NCBI RefSeq assembly: GCF_000972385.1
Contig: NZ_JXTE01000048.1
Location: 1-64,000, forward strand
DNA: 64,000 bases
DNA from: Streptomyces sp. WM6386
Lineage (GTDB): Bacteria > Actinomycetota > Actinomycetes > Streptomycetales > Streptomycetaceae
Direction: 5' to 3'
Each line of letters opens with the position of its first letter. Within the stretch, counting starts at the first letter, position 1. A program made the translations under genes and the position numbers. Under the pieces are notes generated by a model. The model saw nothing but the letters and a program-made list of their open reading frames with translations. It was not told the origin of the DNA and ran no database searches. Below are positions 1 through 8,834 of the stretch, piece by piece.

Positions 1-31
1 CCCCCTGCCCCCTGCCCCCTGCCCCCTGCCC
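1..31. repeat. 7-bp tandem repeat (CCCCCTG), four copies
   Basis: The window opens with four perfect head-to-tail copies of CCCCCTG followed by CCC. The array may continue to the left outside the window. It is a simple-sequence tract in an intergenic region and no coding role is visible. Confidence 0.9.
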
Positions 32-351
32 ACATTTCGGGCGACAGTGCGTACGGGATCCGCACGCCCGCACGCTTCTCCAGGCGCGGTCACCCCAACC
101 GGCGAACACAGGGACACACGTTCGCCTCCTGATCTTCGAGTAGGTTTCTGGTCGAAGACCTCTGACCTGCCGCGACGGGGATCACTGCTCGAATGGCACG
201 CTTGCGCAGGTGCTCGAGGTGGCCTTCATCTCAGACGTCCGGTGGCGTTGGTCTCAGAACTCATCGCCCTGCCTGCTGTTCCTCGGGCCCCCCATTACTC
301 TACGGATGAGTAACCGTCCCCCCTTTTGAGCAGGCAGGGAGCCACCCCCCG
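32..351. other. Intergenic region upstream of pccB
   Basis: About 320 bases separate the tandem repeat from the carboxylase start. Small open frames here have no credible start, ribosome-binding site or recognisable product. An AGGGAG sequence about 10-15 bases before position 352 is the likely ribosome-binding site for pccB. The pccB promoter is presumably here, but no convincing -10/-35 pair could be assigned. Confidence 0.5.
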
Positions 352-1947
352 ATGTCCGAGCCGGAAGAGATCGACATCCACACCACCGCGGGCAAGCTCG
401 CGGATCTCCAGCGCCGTTTCGAGGAAGCGACGCACGCCGGCTCCGCACGCGCCGTCGAAAAACAGCATGCCAAGGGCAAGTTGACGGCCCGTGAGCGCAT
501 TGAGCTGCTGCTCGACGAGGACTCCTTCGTGGAGTTGGACGAGTTCGCCCGGCACCGCTCCACCAACTTCGGCCTGGAGAACAACCGCCCGTACGGCGAC
601 GGAGTCGTCACCGGGTACGGAACCGTCGACGGGCGTCCCGTCGCCGTGTTCTCGCAGGACTTCACCGTCTTCGGCGGCGCCCTGGGCGAGGTCTACGGCC
701 AGAAGATCGTCAAGGTCATGGACTTCGCGCTGAAGACCGGCTGTCCGGTCATCGGCATCAACGACTCGGGTGGCGCGCGGATCCAGGAGGGTGTCGCCTC
801 GCTCGGTGCGTACGGCGAGATCTTCCGCCGCAACACCCACGCGTCAGGGGTCATCCCGCAGATCAGCCTGGTCGTCGGTCCGTGCGCGGGTGGCGCCGTG
901 TACTCCCCCGCCATCACCGACTTCACGGTGATGGTCGACCAGACCTCGCACATGTTCATCACCGGGCCTGACGTCATCAAGACGGTCACCGGCGAGGACG
1001 TCGGCTTCGAGGAGCTGGGCGGCGCCCGCACCCACAACTCGGTGTCCGGCGTGGCGCATCACATGGCCGGTGACGAGAAGGACGCCATCGAGTACGTCAA
1101 GCAGCTGCTGTCGTACCTGCCGTCCAACAACCTCTCCGAGGCACCGGTCTTCCCGGAGGAGGCGGACCTCGCCCTCACCGACGAGGACCGCGAGCTGGAC
1201 CGCATCGTGCCGGACAGCGCGAACCAGCCGTACGACATGCACACGGTGATCGAACACGTCCTGGACGACGCCGAGTTCTTCGAGACGCAGGCCCTGTTCG
1301 CGCCGAACATCCTCACCGGCTTCGGCCGGGTCGAGGGCGCCCCGGTCGGCATCGTCGCCAACCAGCCGATGCAGTTCGCCGGTTGCCTCGACATCACGGC
1401 GAGCGAGAAGGCGGCGCGCTTCGTCCGCACCTGCGACGCCTTCAACATCCCGGTCATCACCTTCGTCGACGTGCCCGGTTTCCTCCCGGGCGTCGACCAG
1501 GAGCACGACGGCATCATCCGCCGCGGCGCCAAGCTGATCTACGCGTACGCGGAGGCCACGGTCCCGCTGATCACGGTGATCACCCGCAAGGCCTTCGGCG
1601 GCGCCTACGACGTCATGGGCTCCAAGCACCTGGGCGCCGACCTCAACCTCGCCTGGCCGACCGCCCAGATCGCCGTCATGGGCGCCCAGGGCGCGGTCAA
1701 CATCCTGCACCGGCGCACGATCGCCGAGGCGGAGGCGAACGGGGAGGATCTGGAGGTGGTCCGCGCCCGGCTGATCCGGGAGTACGAGGACACTCTCCTC
1801 AACCCCTACGTCGCGGCCGAGCGCGGCTATGTCGACTCGGTCATCATGCCGTCCGACACCCGCCGCCACATCGTCCGCGGCCTGCGCCAGCTGCGCACCA
1901 AGCGGGAGTCCCTGCCCCCGAAGAAGCACGGCAACATCCCCCTGTAA
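352..1947 (+). CDS. pccB: Propionyl-CoA carboxylase beta (carboxyltransferase) subunit
   Basis: This 531-residue protein is the carboxyltransferase subunit of an acyl-CoA carboxylase. It transfers CO2 from carboxybiotin to propionyl-CoA, giving methylmalonyl-CoA. Both crotonase-like halves are present. The N half carries the glycine-rich stretches around [11 protein letters not shown] and [11 protein letters not shown]. The C half carries [17 protein letters not shown]. The Asp in GGAYDVMG (residue about 420) sits where the specificity-determining Asp422 of S. coelicolor PccB is known, which favours propionyl-CoA over acetyl-CoA. The length is typical. The epsilon subunit starts nine bases after the stop, and the biotinylated alpha subunit is encoded at 5096. 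The product feeds polyketide precursor supply and odd-chain metabolism. Confidence 0.95.
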   Translation: MSEPEEIDIHTTAGKLADLQRRFEEATHAGSARAVEKQHAKGKLTARERIELLLDEDSFVELDEFARHRSTNFGLENNRPYGDGVVTGYGTVDGRPVAVFSQDFTVFGGALGEVYGQKIVKVMDFALKTGCPVIGINDSGGARIQEGVASLGAYGEIFRRNTHASGVIPQISLVVGPCAGGAVYSPAITDFTVMVDQTSHMFITGPDVIKTVTGEDVGFEELGGARTHNSVSGVAHHMAGDEKDAIEYVKQLLSYLPSNNLSEAPVFPEEADLALTDEDRELDRIVPDSANQPYDMHTVIEHVLDDAEFFETQALFAPNILTGFGRVEGAPVGIVANQPMQFAGCLDITASEKAARFVRTCDAFNIPVITFVDVPGFLPGVDQEHDGIIRRGAKLIYAYAEATVPLITVITRKAFGGAYDVMGSKHLGADLNLAWPTAQIAVMGAQGAVNILHRRTIAEAEANGEDLEVVRARLIREYEDTLLNPYVAAERGYVDSVIMPSDTRRHIVRGLRQLRTKRESLPPKKHGNIPL

Positions 1948-1956
1948 GGAGCCGCT

Positions 1957-2166
1957 GTGACGATCAGAGTCGTACGGGGCAACCCCACCCCCGAGGAGCT
2001 GGCCGCCGCTCTGGCGGTGGTCCGAGCCCGCGCCGCGGTGGCGGCCGCGACGCCGGACGGCACCCCCAAGCCGCGGGACGGGTGGTCGGACCCGTCCCGC
2101 ATCGCGGCCCACCGCCTGCCCCGGCCCGGGCCCACGACTTGGGCCCGTACTTACTGGCCAGGCTAG
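1957..2166 (+). CDS. accE: Acyl-CoA carboxylase epsilon subunit
   Basis: This small protein (69 residues) starts at GTG nine bases after the pccB stop and is surely co-transcribed. It begins TIRVVRGNPTPEELAAALAVV, the signature of actinobacterial acyl-CoA carboxylase epsilon subunits (PccE/AccE family). These bind the beta subunit and stabilise the alpha-beta holoenzyme. An Ala/Val helix is followed by a polar linker and a Trp-rich tail (DGWSDPSRIAAHR ... TWARTYWPG), as usual in the family. It has no catalytic role. Its position directly after pccB is conserved in Streptomyces. Confidence 0.9.
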   Translation: MTIRVVRGNPTPEELAAALAVVRARAAVAAATPDGTPKPRDGWSDPSRIAAHRLPRPGPTTWARTYWPG

Positions 2167-2171
2167 CTGGA

Positions 2172-2216
2172 GCGCCCGAAAGGGGCGCGGGGAACTGCGC
2201 GACCAGCCACAGCGGA
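2172..2216 (+). repeat. Dispersed Streptomyces-type palindromic element (copy 1)
   Basis: The element contains the small hairpin GCGCCC-GAAA-GGGGCGC (2172-2188) followed by GGGGAACTGCGCGACCAGCC. The same element recurs in degenerate form at about 7590-7646 and in reverse orientation at 17492-17525. It lies between the convergent ends of accE and the SGNH hydrolase gene and probably also helps terminate transcription. Confidence 0.8.
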
Positions 2217-2223
2217 CCCGCGG

Positions 2224-3342
2224 TCACCAGCGGCCTTGCAAGCGGAGCGCCGTCGCTTCGGCCATCACCTCGTATCCTTCGTCGTTCGGGTGCAGGTGAT
2301 CGCCGAAGTCGTAGGCGGGGTCGAGCCGGTCCGGGTCCTGCGGATCGGCCATCAGCCGTTGCAGGTCCACTACGGCGTCGTACTCCCCTGAGCGGCGAAT
2401 CCATGCGTTGACCTCGTGGCTCACCTTGGCTGCGTGTTCACCCCAGTGGTCGGACCCGCCGAAGGGCAGCAGGGTCGCACCCACCACGCTCAATCCGCGA
2501 CCCCTTGCCTGCCGTATCAACTCCCGGTATCCGGCGATGATCTCGTCGGCCTCCACCACCGGCGCCGGCTTGTACGTCGGCTGCTCGTCCGTCTCGCTGA
2601 ACCCGATGTCGTTGAGCCCGAGCAGCACGACCAGCGTGTCCGCACCCGGCCGGTCCAGGACGTCGCGCCGCAACCGGTGGACCCCCTTCTCCCCGTACCA
2701 CGCGGAGTCGTTGAGCAGCAGGTTCCCGCCGATCCCCGCGTTCAGGACGGGCCGCCCCGTGAGCCGGGCCAGCGTGTCCGACCAGCGTCGGTCCGCACCC
2801 GGTGTGGATCCGAAGCCGTCCGTGAGGGAGTCCCCGAACAGCGCGACCCCGTCCGTCCGTCCGGCGTCCGCCTCCACCGCGCTGAGGAAGTACCAGGACT
2901 CGCTCGCCGCGTCGAACCCCTCCCCGTCCCTGTCGTCCAGCAGGTCCCCCTCTCCTCGCCGGCTGGTCGTGAAGGCCTGTGCGTGGAAGGTCGCGGGCCC
3001 GGTCGCCGTATCGAAGTACAGCGTGACCGTCATCGACTCCCCCGCCGCGACGGGGAGTTGGACGGCGTCGCTGACGATCTCCCCGCGTGCGGGGATCTCG
3101 GCGTCCGGCCCGCCTGCGAAGGTGAGCCGCGTCGACGATCCCGCGCAGCCCGCGCTCGCGCCCGCGATCCGCACCGGCGAGGTGCCGTAGGCGTGGGACA
3201 GCCGCACCCGCACCCGGTCCCCGCCCCCGCTCAGCCGGACGACCTGACGCAGCGACTGCCGCCAGAAGCCCTCCTGGGACCAGTTGGGCGTGAAGCCCTC
3301 GCTCGGCAGCTGAGGTGACGCGGTCCAGACGGTGGTGAACAT
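2224..3342 (-). CDS. SGNH/GDSL-family hydrolase
   Basis: This 372-residue protein belongs to the SGNH/GDSL esterase superfamily. The C-terminal half has the block I nucleophile motif ALFGDSLTDG, the oxyanion Gly in NAGIGGN, the block III Asn in LLGLNDIG and the catalytic Asp/His pair in DHLHPNDEGY. The N-terminal ~150 residues form a beta-rich region (VRVRLSHAYG ... VTLYFDTATGP) like the accessory domain of actinobacterial SGNH proteins. There is no signal peptide, so it may be cytoplasmic or exported by another route. The substrate is unknown; an acyl or acetyl ester of a carbohydrate or lipid is plausible. It diverges from the mmpB-like gene, with two inverted repeats in the 130-base intergenic region. 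Confidence 0.88.
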   Translation of the reverse strand: MFTTVWTASPQLPSEGFTPNWSQEGFWRQSLRQVVRLSGGGDRVRVRLSHAYGTSPVRIAGASAGCAGSSTRLTFAGGPDAEIPARGEIVSDAVQLPVAAGESMTVTLYFDTATGPATFHAQAFTTSRRGEGDLLDDRDGEGFDAASESWYFLSAVEADAGRTDGVALFGDSLTDGFGSTPGADRRWSDTLARLTGRPVLNAGIGGNLLLNDSAWYGEKGVHRLRRDVLDRPGADTLVVLLGLNDIGFSETDEQPTYKPAPVVEADEIIAGYRELIRQARGRGLSVVGATLLPFGGSDHWGEHAAKVSHEVNAWIRRSGEYDAVVDLQRLMADPQDPDRLDPAYDFGDHLHPNDEGYEVMAEATALRLQGRW

Positions 3343-3369
3343 GGGGCACGCCCTTCCAAACGGGACCAG

Positions 3370-3403
3370 AGTTCCTTTAACAACAGTCAGACTAACGGAA
3401 CTC
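3370..3403. promoter_or_regulatory. Inverted repeat AGTTCC...GGAACT upstream of the SGNH hydrolase
   Basis: AGTTCC at 3370-3375 is mirrored by GGAACT at 3397-3402, with flanking G/C extending the arms to seven bases. The centre is about 45 bases upstream of the leftward hydrolase start. An operator or transcript hairpin is possible, but no regulator can be assigned. Confidence 0.35.
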
Positions 3404-3422
3404 CAGACCCTTTTGGTGAATT

Positions 3423-3438
3423 TGAGTACGCGTACTCA
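3423..3438. promoter_or_regulatory. Perfect 16-bp palindrome TGAGTACGCGTACTCA
   Basis: A perfect dyad lies in the divergent region between the hydrolase gene (start 3342) and the mmpB-like gene (start 3474). Its centre is about 44 bases upstream of the latter. The arm length and the place in a promoter region suggest a dimeric repressor site. No cognate regulator is encoded next to it. Confidence 0.55.
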
Positions 3439-3473
3439 GGCGTCGCCCCAGGCCTGCCCCGCACCCTGGAGGC

Positions 3474-3602
3474 ATGCTGTGGTCCGACCCCGAGAACGAG
3501 CCGCCCAAGGAACTGCGCGACATGCAGGACATGCTGCGGAGACTGGGACTCTTCCTGGCGTTGGCCATGGTGCTCGCGATGATCGTGCTCGGCGTCGGCT
3601 GA
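3474..3602 (+). CDS. mmpB: Small single-pass membrane protein, MmpB-like
   Basis: This 42-residue protein starts at ATG 3474, with a GGAGG-type ribosome-binding site at 3466-3472. It has a charged, amphipathic N terminus ([19 protein letters not shown]) followed by one hydrophobic segment, [15 protein letters not shown], running to the C terminus. The sequence and position, between the carboxylase genes and maf, match the small morphogenic membrane protein annotated as MmpB in Streptomyces genomes. This is from memory and was not searched. The gene ends 22 bases before maf, so the two may share a transcript. Confidence 0.75.
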   Translation: MLWSDPENEPPKELRDMQDMLRRLGLFLALAMVLAMIVLGVG

Positions 3603-3624
3603 CGGACGCCGATACCCTGACCGC

Positions 3625-4245
3625 ATGACTGATCAGCCGCGCCGCCGACTCGTTCTCGCCTCGCAGTCCCCCGCCCGGCTCAACCTGCTGAGGCAGGCCG
3701 GACTGACCCCCGAGGTGCTGGTGAGCGGGGTCGACGAGGACGCCGTCACCGCCCCCACCCCCGCCGATCTGGCACTCGCCCTGGCCGAGGCGAAGGCCTC
3801 CGTCGTCTCGGCGAAGCCCGAGGTCAAGGGCGCGCTGGTGATCGGCTGCGACTCGGTGCTCGACCTGGACGGCGAGGCGCTCGGCAAGCCCGCCGACCAG
3901 GAGGAGGCCACCGCCCGCTGGAAGGCCATGCGCGGCCGCGCGGGCACGCTGCAGACCGGGCACTGCATCTACGACACCCTCACCGGACGCTATGTCTCCG
4001 GCGTCGCCTCGACCGTCGTCCGCTTCGGCGAGCCGACCGACGAGGAGATCGCCGCGTACGTCGCCTCCGGCGAACCCCTCTACGTCGCCGGGGCGTTCAC
4101 CCTGGACGGCCGCTCGGCGCCGTTCATCGAGGGCATCGACGGCGACCACGGCAACGTGATCGGCATCAGCCTGCCCCTCGTTCGCAAGCTGCTGGCCCGA
4201 CTGGGCGTTGGCATCACGGAGTTGTGGGCGCCGGCGCAGGCCTGA
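3625..4245 (+). CDS. maf: Maf family nucleotide pyrophosphatase
   Basis: This 206-residue protein is a Maf-like nucleoside triphosphate pyrophosphatase. It hydrolyses non-canonical or modified NTPs to NMPs (house-cleaning), and the family is also linked to septum control. The N-terminal motif [17 protein letters not shown] is the classic substrate-binding signature. Further family motifs are [30 protein letters not shown] and [30 protein letters not shown]. The length is normal. Its 3' end overlaps the convergent membrane-protein gene by 32 bases. Confidence 0.93.
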   Translation: MTDQPRRRLVLASQSPARLNLLRQAGLTPEVLVSGVDEDAVTAPTPADLALALAEAKASVVSAKPEVKGALVIGCDSVLDLDGEALGKPADQEEATARWKAMRGRAGTLQTGHCIYDTLTGRYVSGVASTVVRFGEPTDEEIAAYVASGEPLYVAGAFTLDGRSAPFIEGIDGDHGNVIGISLPLVRKLLARLGVGITELWAPAQA

Positions 4246-4732
4246 CCGGGCTGGCGTCGTCCCCCTCGGGGGTCTCCGGGCCCGCCCTGGGGCCCTCCGG
4301 GTCGCCCTTGGGGGCGTCCGGCTTCGCGTCGGCGGGCTCCTGGGGACGGTCGTACGTCATCAGGAGCAGCACTATGAGGCCGAGCACGACCACCATGAAC
4401 ACGAACTCGGGCCAGCCCAGCAGCCCCCACGCGAACGCGCCCAGCAGCGCGTGCACCACGGCCGCGCTGATCAGCAGGACACGGCCGAGGCCGGCCGGCT
4501 GACGGTTCCGCAACGCCACGAGCAGCGCGACCACGCCGCACAGCGCGAAGTAGAGACCGAAGACGATGCCGCCGATCTTCGACGACAGCGACATCACGTC
4601 CGGGTCCAGTCCCGCCAGGGACATGTCCTGCCGGTCCACGACGACACCCATGAACCACTGCACCGCCGCGATACCGAGCGCCTCGACGAAGAGCACGACC
4701 GCCACGACCCACGCCACCGGTCTACGCACCAC
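4214..4732 (-). CDS. Four-helix membrane protein of unknown function
   Basis: I do not recognise a named family for this 172-residue protein. It has four hydrophobic segments, at about residues 6-30, 50-72, 85-106 and 108-125. They are followed by a Pro/Glu/Asp-rich cytoplasmic-type tail ([17 protein letters not shown] ...). It is probably a small integral membrane protein. The gene is convergent with maf and overlaps its last 32 bases, so the acidic tail is encoded partly by the complement of maf. It stands alone as a leftward transcription unit. Confidence 0.75.
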   Translation of the reverse strand: MVRRPVAWVVAVVLFVEALGIAAVQWFMGVVVDRQDMSLAGLDPDVMSLSSKIGGIVFGLYFALCGVVALLVALRNRQPAGLGRVLLISAAVVHALLGAFAWGLLGWPEFVFMVVVLGLIVLLLMTYDRPQEPADAKPDAPKGDPEGPRAGPETPEGDDASPVRPAPAPTTP

Positions 4733-5095
4733 CGGCCCCCACCCACTCTCAAGCCGAGCTCTGGTTACCTCACGTACGTTCGATACACGCGAACGCTACT
4801 AACGGGTAAACCGCGGGACAAGGGTTCTACGAAGGGCAAAGAATCATTGGGCCATTCGTAGGGACTCCACAAAGAAAGCGAGTGGTCCGCAGCACGCTCT
4901 CACAGAGACCTTGACCACAGAGGAGGGCTAGGGTTTCCCGGAGGAGTCCTGCGTACCGAGGTGCGACAAGGGATTTCGCGGGTCGAGCGAGCCTCGAATC
5001 ACGCTCCGTGTGGGCAAGCTCACCAGTGGGGACGGGTCGAAGTGTCGTGTCGGCAGTCCCTAAACTCGGCTTGTTTCAAGGAGGGAGCCTCAATC
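4733..5095. other. Intergenic region carrying the accA2 leader
   Basis: About 360 bases separate two divergent starts. No credible gene is present. An upstream in-frame extension of the carboxylase reaches 4961 but lacks family similarity. An AAGGAGGG sequence at 5079-5086, about ten bases before GTG 5096, is a strong ribosome-binding site and fixes the accA2 start. Promoters for both flanking genes must lie here; none was assigned confidently. Confidence 0.6.
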
Positions 5096-6868
5096 GTGCG
5101 CAAGGTGCTCATCGCCAACCGTGGCGAAATCGCTGTCCGCGTTGCCCGGGCCTGCCGGGATGCCGGCATCGCGAGCGTGGCCGTGTATGCCGACCCGGAC
5201 CGGGACGCTCTGCATGTCCGCGCCGCGGATGAGGCGTTCGCCCTGGGTGGTGACACCCCGGCGACGAGCTACCTGGACATCGAGAAGGTCCTGAACGCGG
5301 CGCGCGAGTCGGGTGCGGACGCCATCCATCCGGGCTACGGATTCCTGTCCGAGAACGCCGAGTTCGCGCAGGCGGTCCTGGACGCTGACCTGATCTGGAT
5401 TGGCCCGCCCCCGCAGGCCATCCGCGACCTGGGTGACAAGGTGGCCGCCCGGCACATCGCGCAGCGCGCGGGTGCCCCGCTGGTCGCCGGTACGCCGGAC
5501 CCGGTCTCCGGTGCGGAGGAGGTCGTGGCCTTCGCCGAGGAGCACGGTCTGCCGATCGCCATCAAGGCCGCCTTCGGTGGTGGCGGTCGCGGTCTGAAGG
5601 TCGCCCGCACCCTCGAAGAGGTGCCGGAGCTCTACGAGTCGGCGGTCCGTGAGGCCGTCGCCGCGTTCGGCCGCGGCGAGTGCTTCGTCGAGCGCTACCT
5701 GGACAAGCCGCGGCATGTGGAGACGCAGTGCCTGGCCGACTCCCACGGCAACGTGGTCGTCGTGTCGACGCGTGACTGCTCGCTGCAGCGCCGCCACCAG
5801 AAGCTGGTCGAGGAGGCCCCCGCGCCCTTCCTCTCCGAGGCCCAGGTCGCCGAGCTGTACGCCTCCTCGAAGGCCATCCTCAAGGAGGCCGGCTACGTCG
5901 GCGCCGGCACCGTGGAGTTCCTCGTCGGCGTGGACGGCACGATCTCCTTCCTGGAGGTCAACACCCGTCTCCAGGTGGAGCACCCGGTCACCGAGGAGGT
6001 CGCCGGCATCGACCTGGTGCGCGAGATGTTCCGCATCGCCGACGGCGAGGAGCTCGGCTACGGCGACCCGGAGCTGCGCGGCCACTCCTTCGAGTTCCGC
6101 ATCAACGGCGAGGACCCGGGCCGCAACTTCCTCCCGGCCCCCGGCACGGTCACCGTGTTCAACGGACCGTCCGGCCCGGGCGTCCGCCTCGACGCCGGCG
6201 TCGAGTCCGGCTCGGTCATCGGCCCGGCCTGGGACTCCCTGCTGGCCAAGCTGATCGTCACCGGGGCCACTCGTGAGCAGGCCCTGCAGCGTGCCGCGCG
6301 TGCCCTGGAGGAGTTCCAGGTGGAGGGCATGGCGACGGCCATCCCGTTCCACCGCGCGGTCGTCAAGGACCCGGCGTTCGCTCCGGAGCTGACCGGCAAC
6401 GAGGACCCCTTCACGGTCCACACCCGCTGGATCGAGACCGAGTTCGTCAACGAGATCAAGCCCTTCGCCGCCCCCGTCGACGTGGAGACGGACGAGGACC
6501 CGGGGCGCGAGACGGTCGTCGTCGAGGTCGGCGGCAAGCGCCTGGAGGTCTCCCTCCCCGTCTCGCTCGGCATGTCCCTGGCCCGCACCGGCCTCGCGGC
6601 GGGCGCCAAGCCCAAGCGCCGCGCGGCCAAGAAGTCCGGCCCCGTCGCCTCCGGCGACACCCTCGCCTCCCCGATGCAGGGCACGATCGTCAAGATCGCC
6701 GTCGAGGAGGGCCAGGAGGTCAAGGAAGGCGACCTGGTCGTCGTCCTGGAGGCCATGAAGATGGAGCAGCCGCTCAACGCGCACAAGTCCGGCACCATCA
6801 AGGGCCTGTCCGCTGAGGTCGGCGCCTCGCTCACCTCGGGTGCGGCGATCTGCGAGATCAAGGACTGA
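5096..6868 (+). CDS. accA2: Acyl-CoA carboxylase alpha subunit (biotin carboxylase plus BCCP)
   Basis: This 590-residue protein is the biotinylated alpha subunit of acetyl/propionyl-CoA carboxylase. It starts at GTG with the family N terminus [21 protein letters not shown]. The biotin carboxylase region (about 1-450) shows the ATP-grasp glycine loop [13 protein letters not shown], the motif HVETQCLAD and [18 protein letters not shown]. The C-terminal carrier domain has the biotinylation site EAMKMEQP. A Lys/Ala linker ([12 protein letters not shown]) joins them. It supplies carboxybiotin to the PccB-AccE complex encoded 3 kb upstream. It is followed by a strong terminator. Confidence 0.95.
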   Translation: MRKVLIANRGEIAVRVARACRDAGIASVAVYADPDRDALHVRAADEAFALGGDTPATSYLDIEKVLNAARESGADAIHPGYGFLSENAEFAQAVLDADLIWIGPPPQAIRDLGDKVAARHIAQRAGAPLVAGTPDPVSGAEEVVAFAEEHGLPIAIKAAFGGGGRGLKVARTLEEVPELYESAVREAVAAFGRGECFVERYLDKPRHVETQCLADSHGNVVVVSTRDCSLQRRHQKLVEEAPAPFLSEAQVAELYASSKAILKEAGYVGAGTVEFLVGVDGTISFLEVNTRLQVEHPVTEEVAGIDLVREMFRIADGEELGYGDPELRGHSFEFRINGEDPGRNFLPAPGTVTVFNGPSGPGVRLDAGVESGSVIGPAWDSLLAKLIVTGATREQALQRAARALEEFQVEGMATAIPFHRAVVKDPAFAPELTGNEDPFTVHTRWIETEFVNEIKPFAAPVDVETDEDPGRETVVVEVGGKRLEVSLPVSLGMSLARTGLAAGAKPKRRAAKKSGPVASGDTLASPMQGTIVKIAVEEGQEVKEGDLVVVLEAMKMEQPLNAHKSGTIKGLSAEVGASLTSGAAICEIKD

Positions 6869-6900
6869 CACACCTTCCCCGGAAGGTCGTAGGACATCCC

Positions 6901-6947
6901 GGAGCGCCCGGCGGACTGACAGTCAGTCCGCCGGGCGCTCCTTTTTT
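6901..6947 (+). terminator. Rho-independent terminator of accA2
   Basis: A perfect 20-bp inverted repeat beginning GGAGCGCCCGG (6901-6920 and 6922-6941) is followed directly by six T residues (6942-6947), 33 bases after the accA2 stop. Confidence 0.93.
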
Positions 6948-6987
6948 CCGGCATCCTGGAGACACACCCGGGCAGGAGAGAGGGCAG

Positions 6988-7698
6988 GTGGGAGCCATGG
7001 GGAGCCAGGAGGCCACGGCGACACCCACGCCGACGCGTGCCATGCGCGCGGACGCCCGCCGCAACTACGACCGGCTCCTCGCCGAGGCCCGCGCCGCTTT
7101 CGCCGCCCACGGTGCCGAAGCGTCCCTGGAGGACGTGGCCCGCCGCGCAGGCGTGGGCATCGGCACCCTTTACCGCCACTTCCCCAACCGCAACGCCCTG
7201 TTGAGCGCGGTCTTCGAGGACGCGGTGAACGATCTGCTGGCTCGCGCGAGCGAACTGCGCCGGTCACCGGAACCCTGCGCGGCCCTGGTGACCTGGCTCC
7301 GCGAGATGATCACCCAGGCGAGCGAGTACCGGGGCCTGGCAAGGGCGTTGATGTCCGTCGGCCACGACGACACCTCGGCCCTGGCGCGGTGCAGCGACCC
7401 CATCCGGGAAGCGGGCGGCGCACTCCTGGCACGAGCACAGGATGCGGGGGCCGTTCGGCAGGACGTGGCGATCGGCGATCTGCTCCAACTCACCCACGCG
7501 ATCGCGCTGGCGGCGGAGGAGACGTCGAGCGACCCGGACCTGGCGGACAGATTGCTGATGTTGACACTGAGGGGACTCAAACCCACCCAGGGGCGCGGGG
7601 CTGCATCGATTTGCGGCTCCGCCGCGGGGCGCGACCAGCCACACACAACCGGCACTCGCGCAGCGACACCGTCCCCTACGGCGAACAGGCGAACCTGA
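6988..7698 (+). CDS. TetR-family transcriptional regulator
   Basis: This protein is up to 236 residues long, with possible starts at GTG 6988 or ATG 6997. The N-terminal helix-turn-helix is clear: RNYDRLLAEARAAFAAHGAEASLEDVARRAGVGIGTLYRHFPNRNALLSAVF. The C-terminal part is an alpha-helical ligand-binding domain of the TetR_C type common in Streptomyces. The last ~30 residues (GRGAASICGSAAGRDQPH ...) are low-complexity and encoded by a dispersed palindromic repeat, so they are probably not part of the fold. It is convergent with the DeoR gene, which ends three bases away. The ligand and targets are unknown. Confidence 0.88.
   Translation: MGAMGSQEATATPTPTRAMRADARRNYDRLLAEARAAFAAHGAEASLEDVARRAGVGIGTLYRHFPNRNALLSAVFEDAVNDLLARASELRRSPEPCAALVTWLREMITQASEYRGLARALMSVGHDDTSALARCSDPIREAGGALLARAQDAGAVRQDVAIGDLLQLTHAIALAAEETSSDPDLADRLLMLTLRGLKPTQGRGAASICGSAAGRDQPHTTGTRAATPSPTANRRT
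7590..7646 (+). repeat. Dispersed palindromic element (copy 2), inside the 3' end of the TetR gene
   Basis: AGGGGCGCGGGGCTGCATC is followed after a short GC-rich spacer by GCGGGGCGCGACCAGCCAC, which matches the element at 2172-2216. It supplies the coding sequence for the low-complexity C-terminal tail of the TetR regulator and lies at the convergent junction with the DeoR gene. Confidence 0.7.
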
Positions 7699-7700
7699 AC

Positions 7701-8657
7701 CTAGCGTCGCCGCATATCCGCAACCCGCGCCGCCCGCTGCTCCGCCCCCGCCGCCGGCTCACTCAGAACCGACGTCGCCCGAAGCCCCGCCCCGGCGGAG
7801 CCGGCCGGCACCCGGCGAGGCCCTGGGAGGGACACGTCCCGGCGAGGTTGGCGCGGGGGGACCGAATCACTCCCCGAGCCCCCGGCGACAGCGATCTGAA
7901 CACCCTGGTCGGCCAGCGCCTGCAACTCCGTGGCCGCACGATCGTCGTGTGCCGGGGGCTCGTCGGTCACCAGCCGGGTGATCACATCCGTGGGCACGGT
8001 CTGGAACATCGTGTCCGAACCGAGCTTGGTGTGATCGGCGAGGACGACGACCTCCGCGGCGGCCTGCACCAGCGCCCGGTCGACGGATGCCGACAGCATG
8101 TTGGACGTGGACAGTCCGCGCTCGGCGGTGAGTCCGCTCCCGGACAGGAAGGCCCGCGAGACCCGCAGCCCCTGGAGGGACTGCTCGGCGCCGGAGCCCA
8201 CCAGGGCGTAGTTGGAACCGCGCAGAGTGCCGCCGGTCATCACGACTTCCACCCGGTTGGCATGGGCCAACGCCTGAGCCACCAGCAGGGAGTTGGTGAC
8301 GACGGTCAGCCCGGGTACGCGAGCGAGCCGACGGGCCAGCTCCTGTGTCGTCGTACCCGCCCCGACCACGATCGCTTCGCCCTCTTCGACGAAGTTCGCG
8401 GCGAGGTCGGCAATAGCCGTCTTCTCGGCGGTCGCGAGATGTGATTTCTGCGGAAAGCCGGACTCCCGCGTGAACCCGCCCGGCAATACCGCACCGCCAT
8501 GTCGGCGGTCGAGGAGTCCTTCTGCCTCCAGTGCGCGCACGTCCCGCCGTACGGTCACTTCGGAGGTCTGGACGACGCGGGCGAGCTCACGGAGCGACAC
8601 GGCCCCGTTCGCTCGCACCATTTCGAGGATCAATTGGCGACGTTCTGCAGCGAACAC
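7701..8657 (-). CDS. DeoR-family transcriptional regulator
   Basis: This 318-residue protein starts at GTG 8657. The N-terminal DeoR winged helix is complete: FAAERRQLILEMVRANGAVSLRELARVVQTSEVTVRRDVRALEAEG. The DeoR sensor domain follows, with phosphosugar-binding motifs IVVGAGTTTQELARRL, VVTNSLLVAQAL, MTGGTLRGSN and VVLADHTKLG. The last ~70 residues are Pro/Arg/Ala-rich and atypical, possibly read-through. DeoR proteins sense phosphorylated sugars. Near PNP and deoC, which handle (deoxy)ribose phosphates, this is a plausible regulator of the CTACGCGCGTAG sites, but nothing here proves it. Confidence 0.88.
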   Translation of the reverse strand: MFAAERRQLILEMVRANGAVSLRELARVVQTSEVTVRRDVRALEAEGLLDRRHGGAVLPGGFTRESGFPQKSHLATAEKTAIADLAANFVEEGEAIVVGAGTTTQELARRLARVPGLTVVTNSLLVAQALAHANRVEVVMTGGTLRGSNYALVGSGAEQSLQGLRVSRAFLSGSGLTAERGLSTSNMLSASVDRALVQAAAEVVVLADHTKLGSDTMFQTVPTDVITRLVTDEPPAHDDRAATELQALADQGVQIAVAGGSGSDSVPPRQPRRDVSLPGPRRVPAGSAGAGLRATSVLSEPAAGAEQRAARVADMRRR

Positions 8658-8834
8658 GAAACTGACAGTAACCCCAACGACCGTCTGCTTTCAGCAGTAT
8701 GCGCCGAATAACAGAAGTTGTTCGCACAGAAGGGTCGCAAGTGGTATAGGGCCTACGCCCCCCGACTATGCCGTACGAATGGTCGACAACTCCCTGTGAC
8801 CAGCGGGGAGTGGGTTTCGGCCGCCAGGGCCTGT

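Noticed and set aside
844..2112. Long open frame antisense to pccB
   Set aside because: This is a GC-bias shadow frame with Arg/Gly/Val-rich composition opposite a clear gene. Similar long antisense frames opposite accA2, lpdA, the phosphohexomutase, the cluster genes and the ABC operon were dismissed for the same reason.
4961..5095. In-frame upstream extension of the accA2 reading frame
   Set aside because: The extra 45 residues have no similarity to the family, and a strong ribosome-binding site lies just before GTG 5096.
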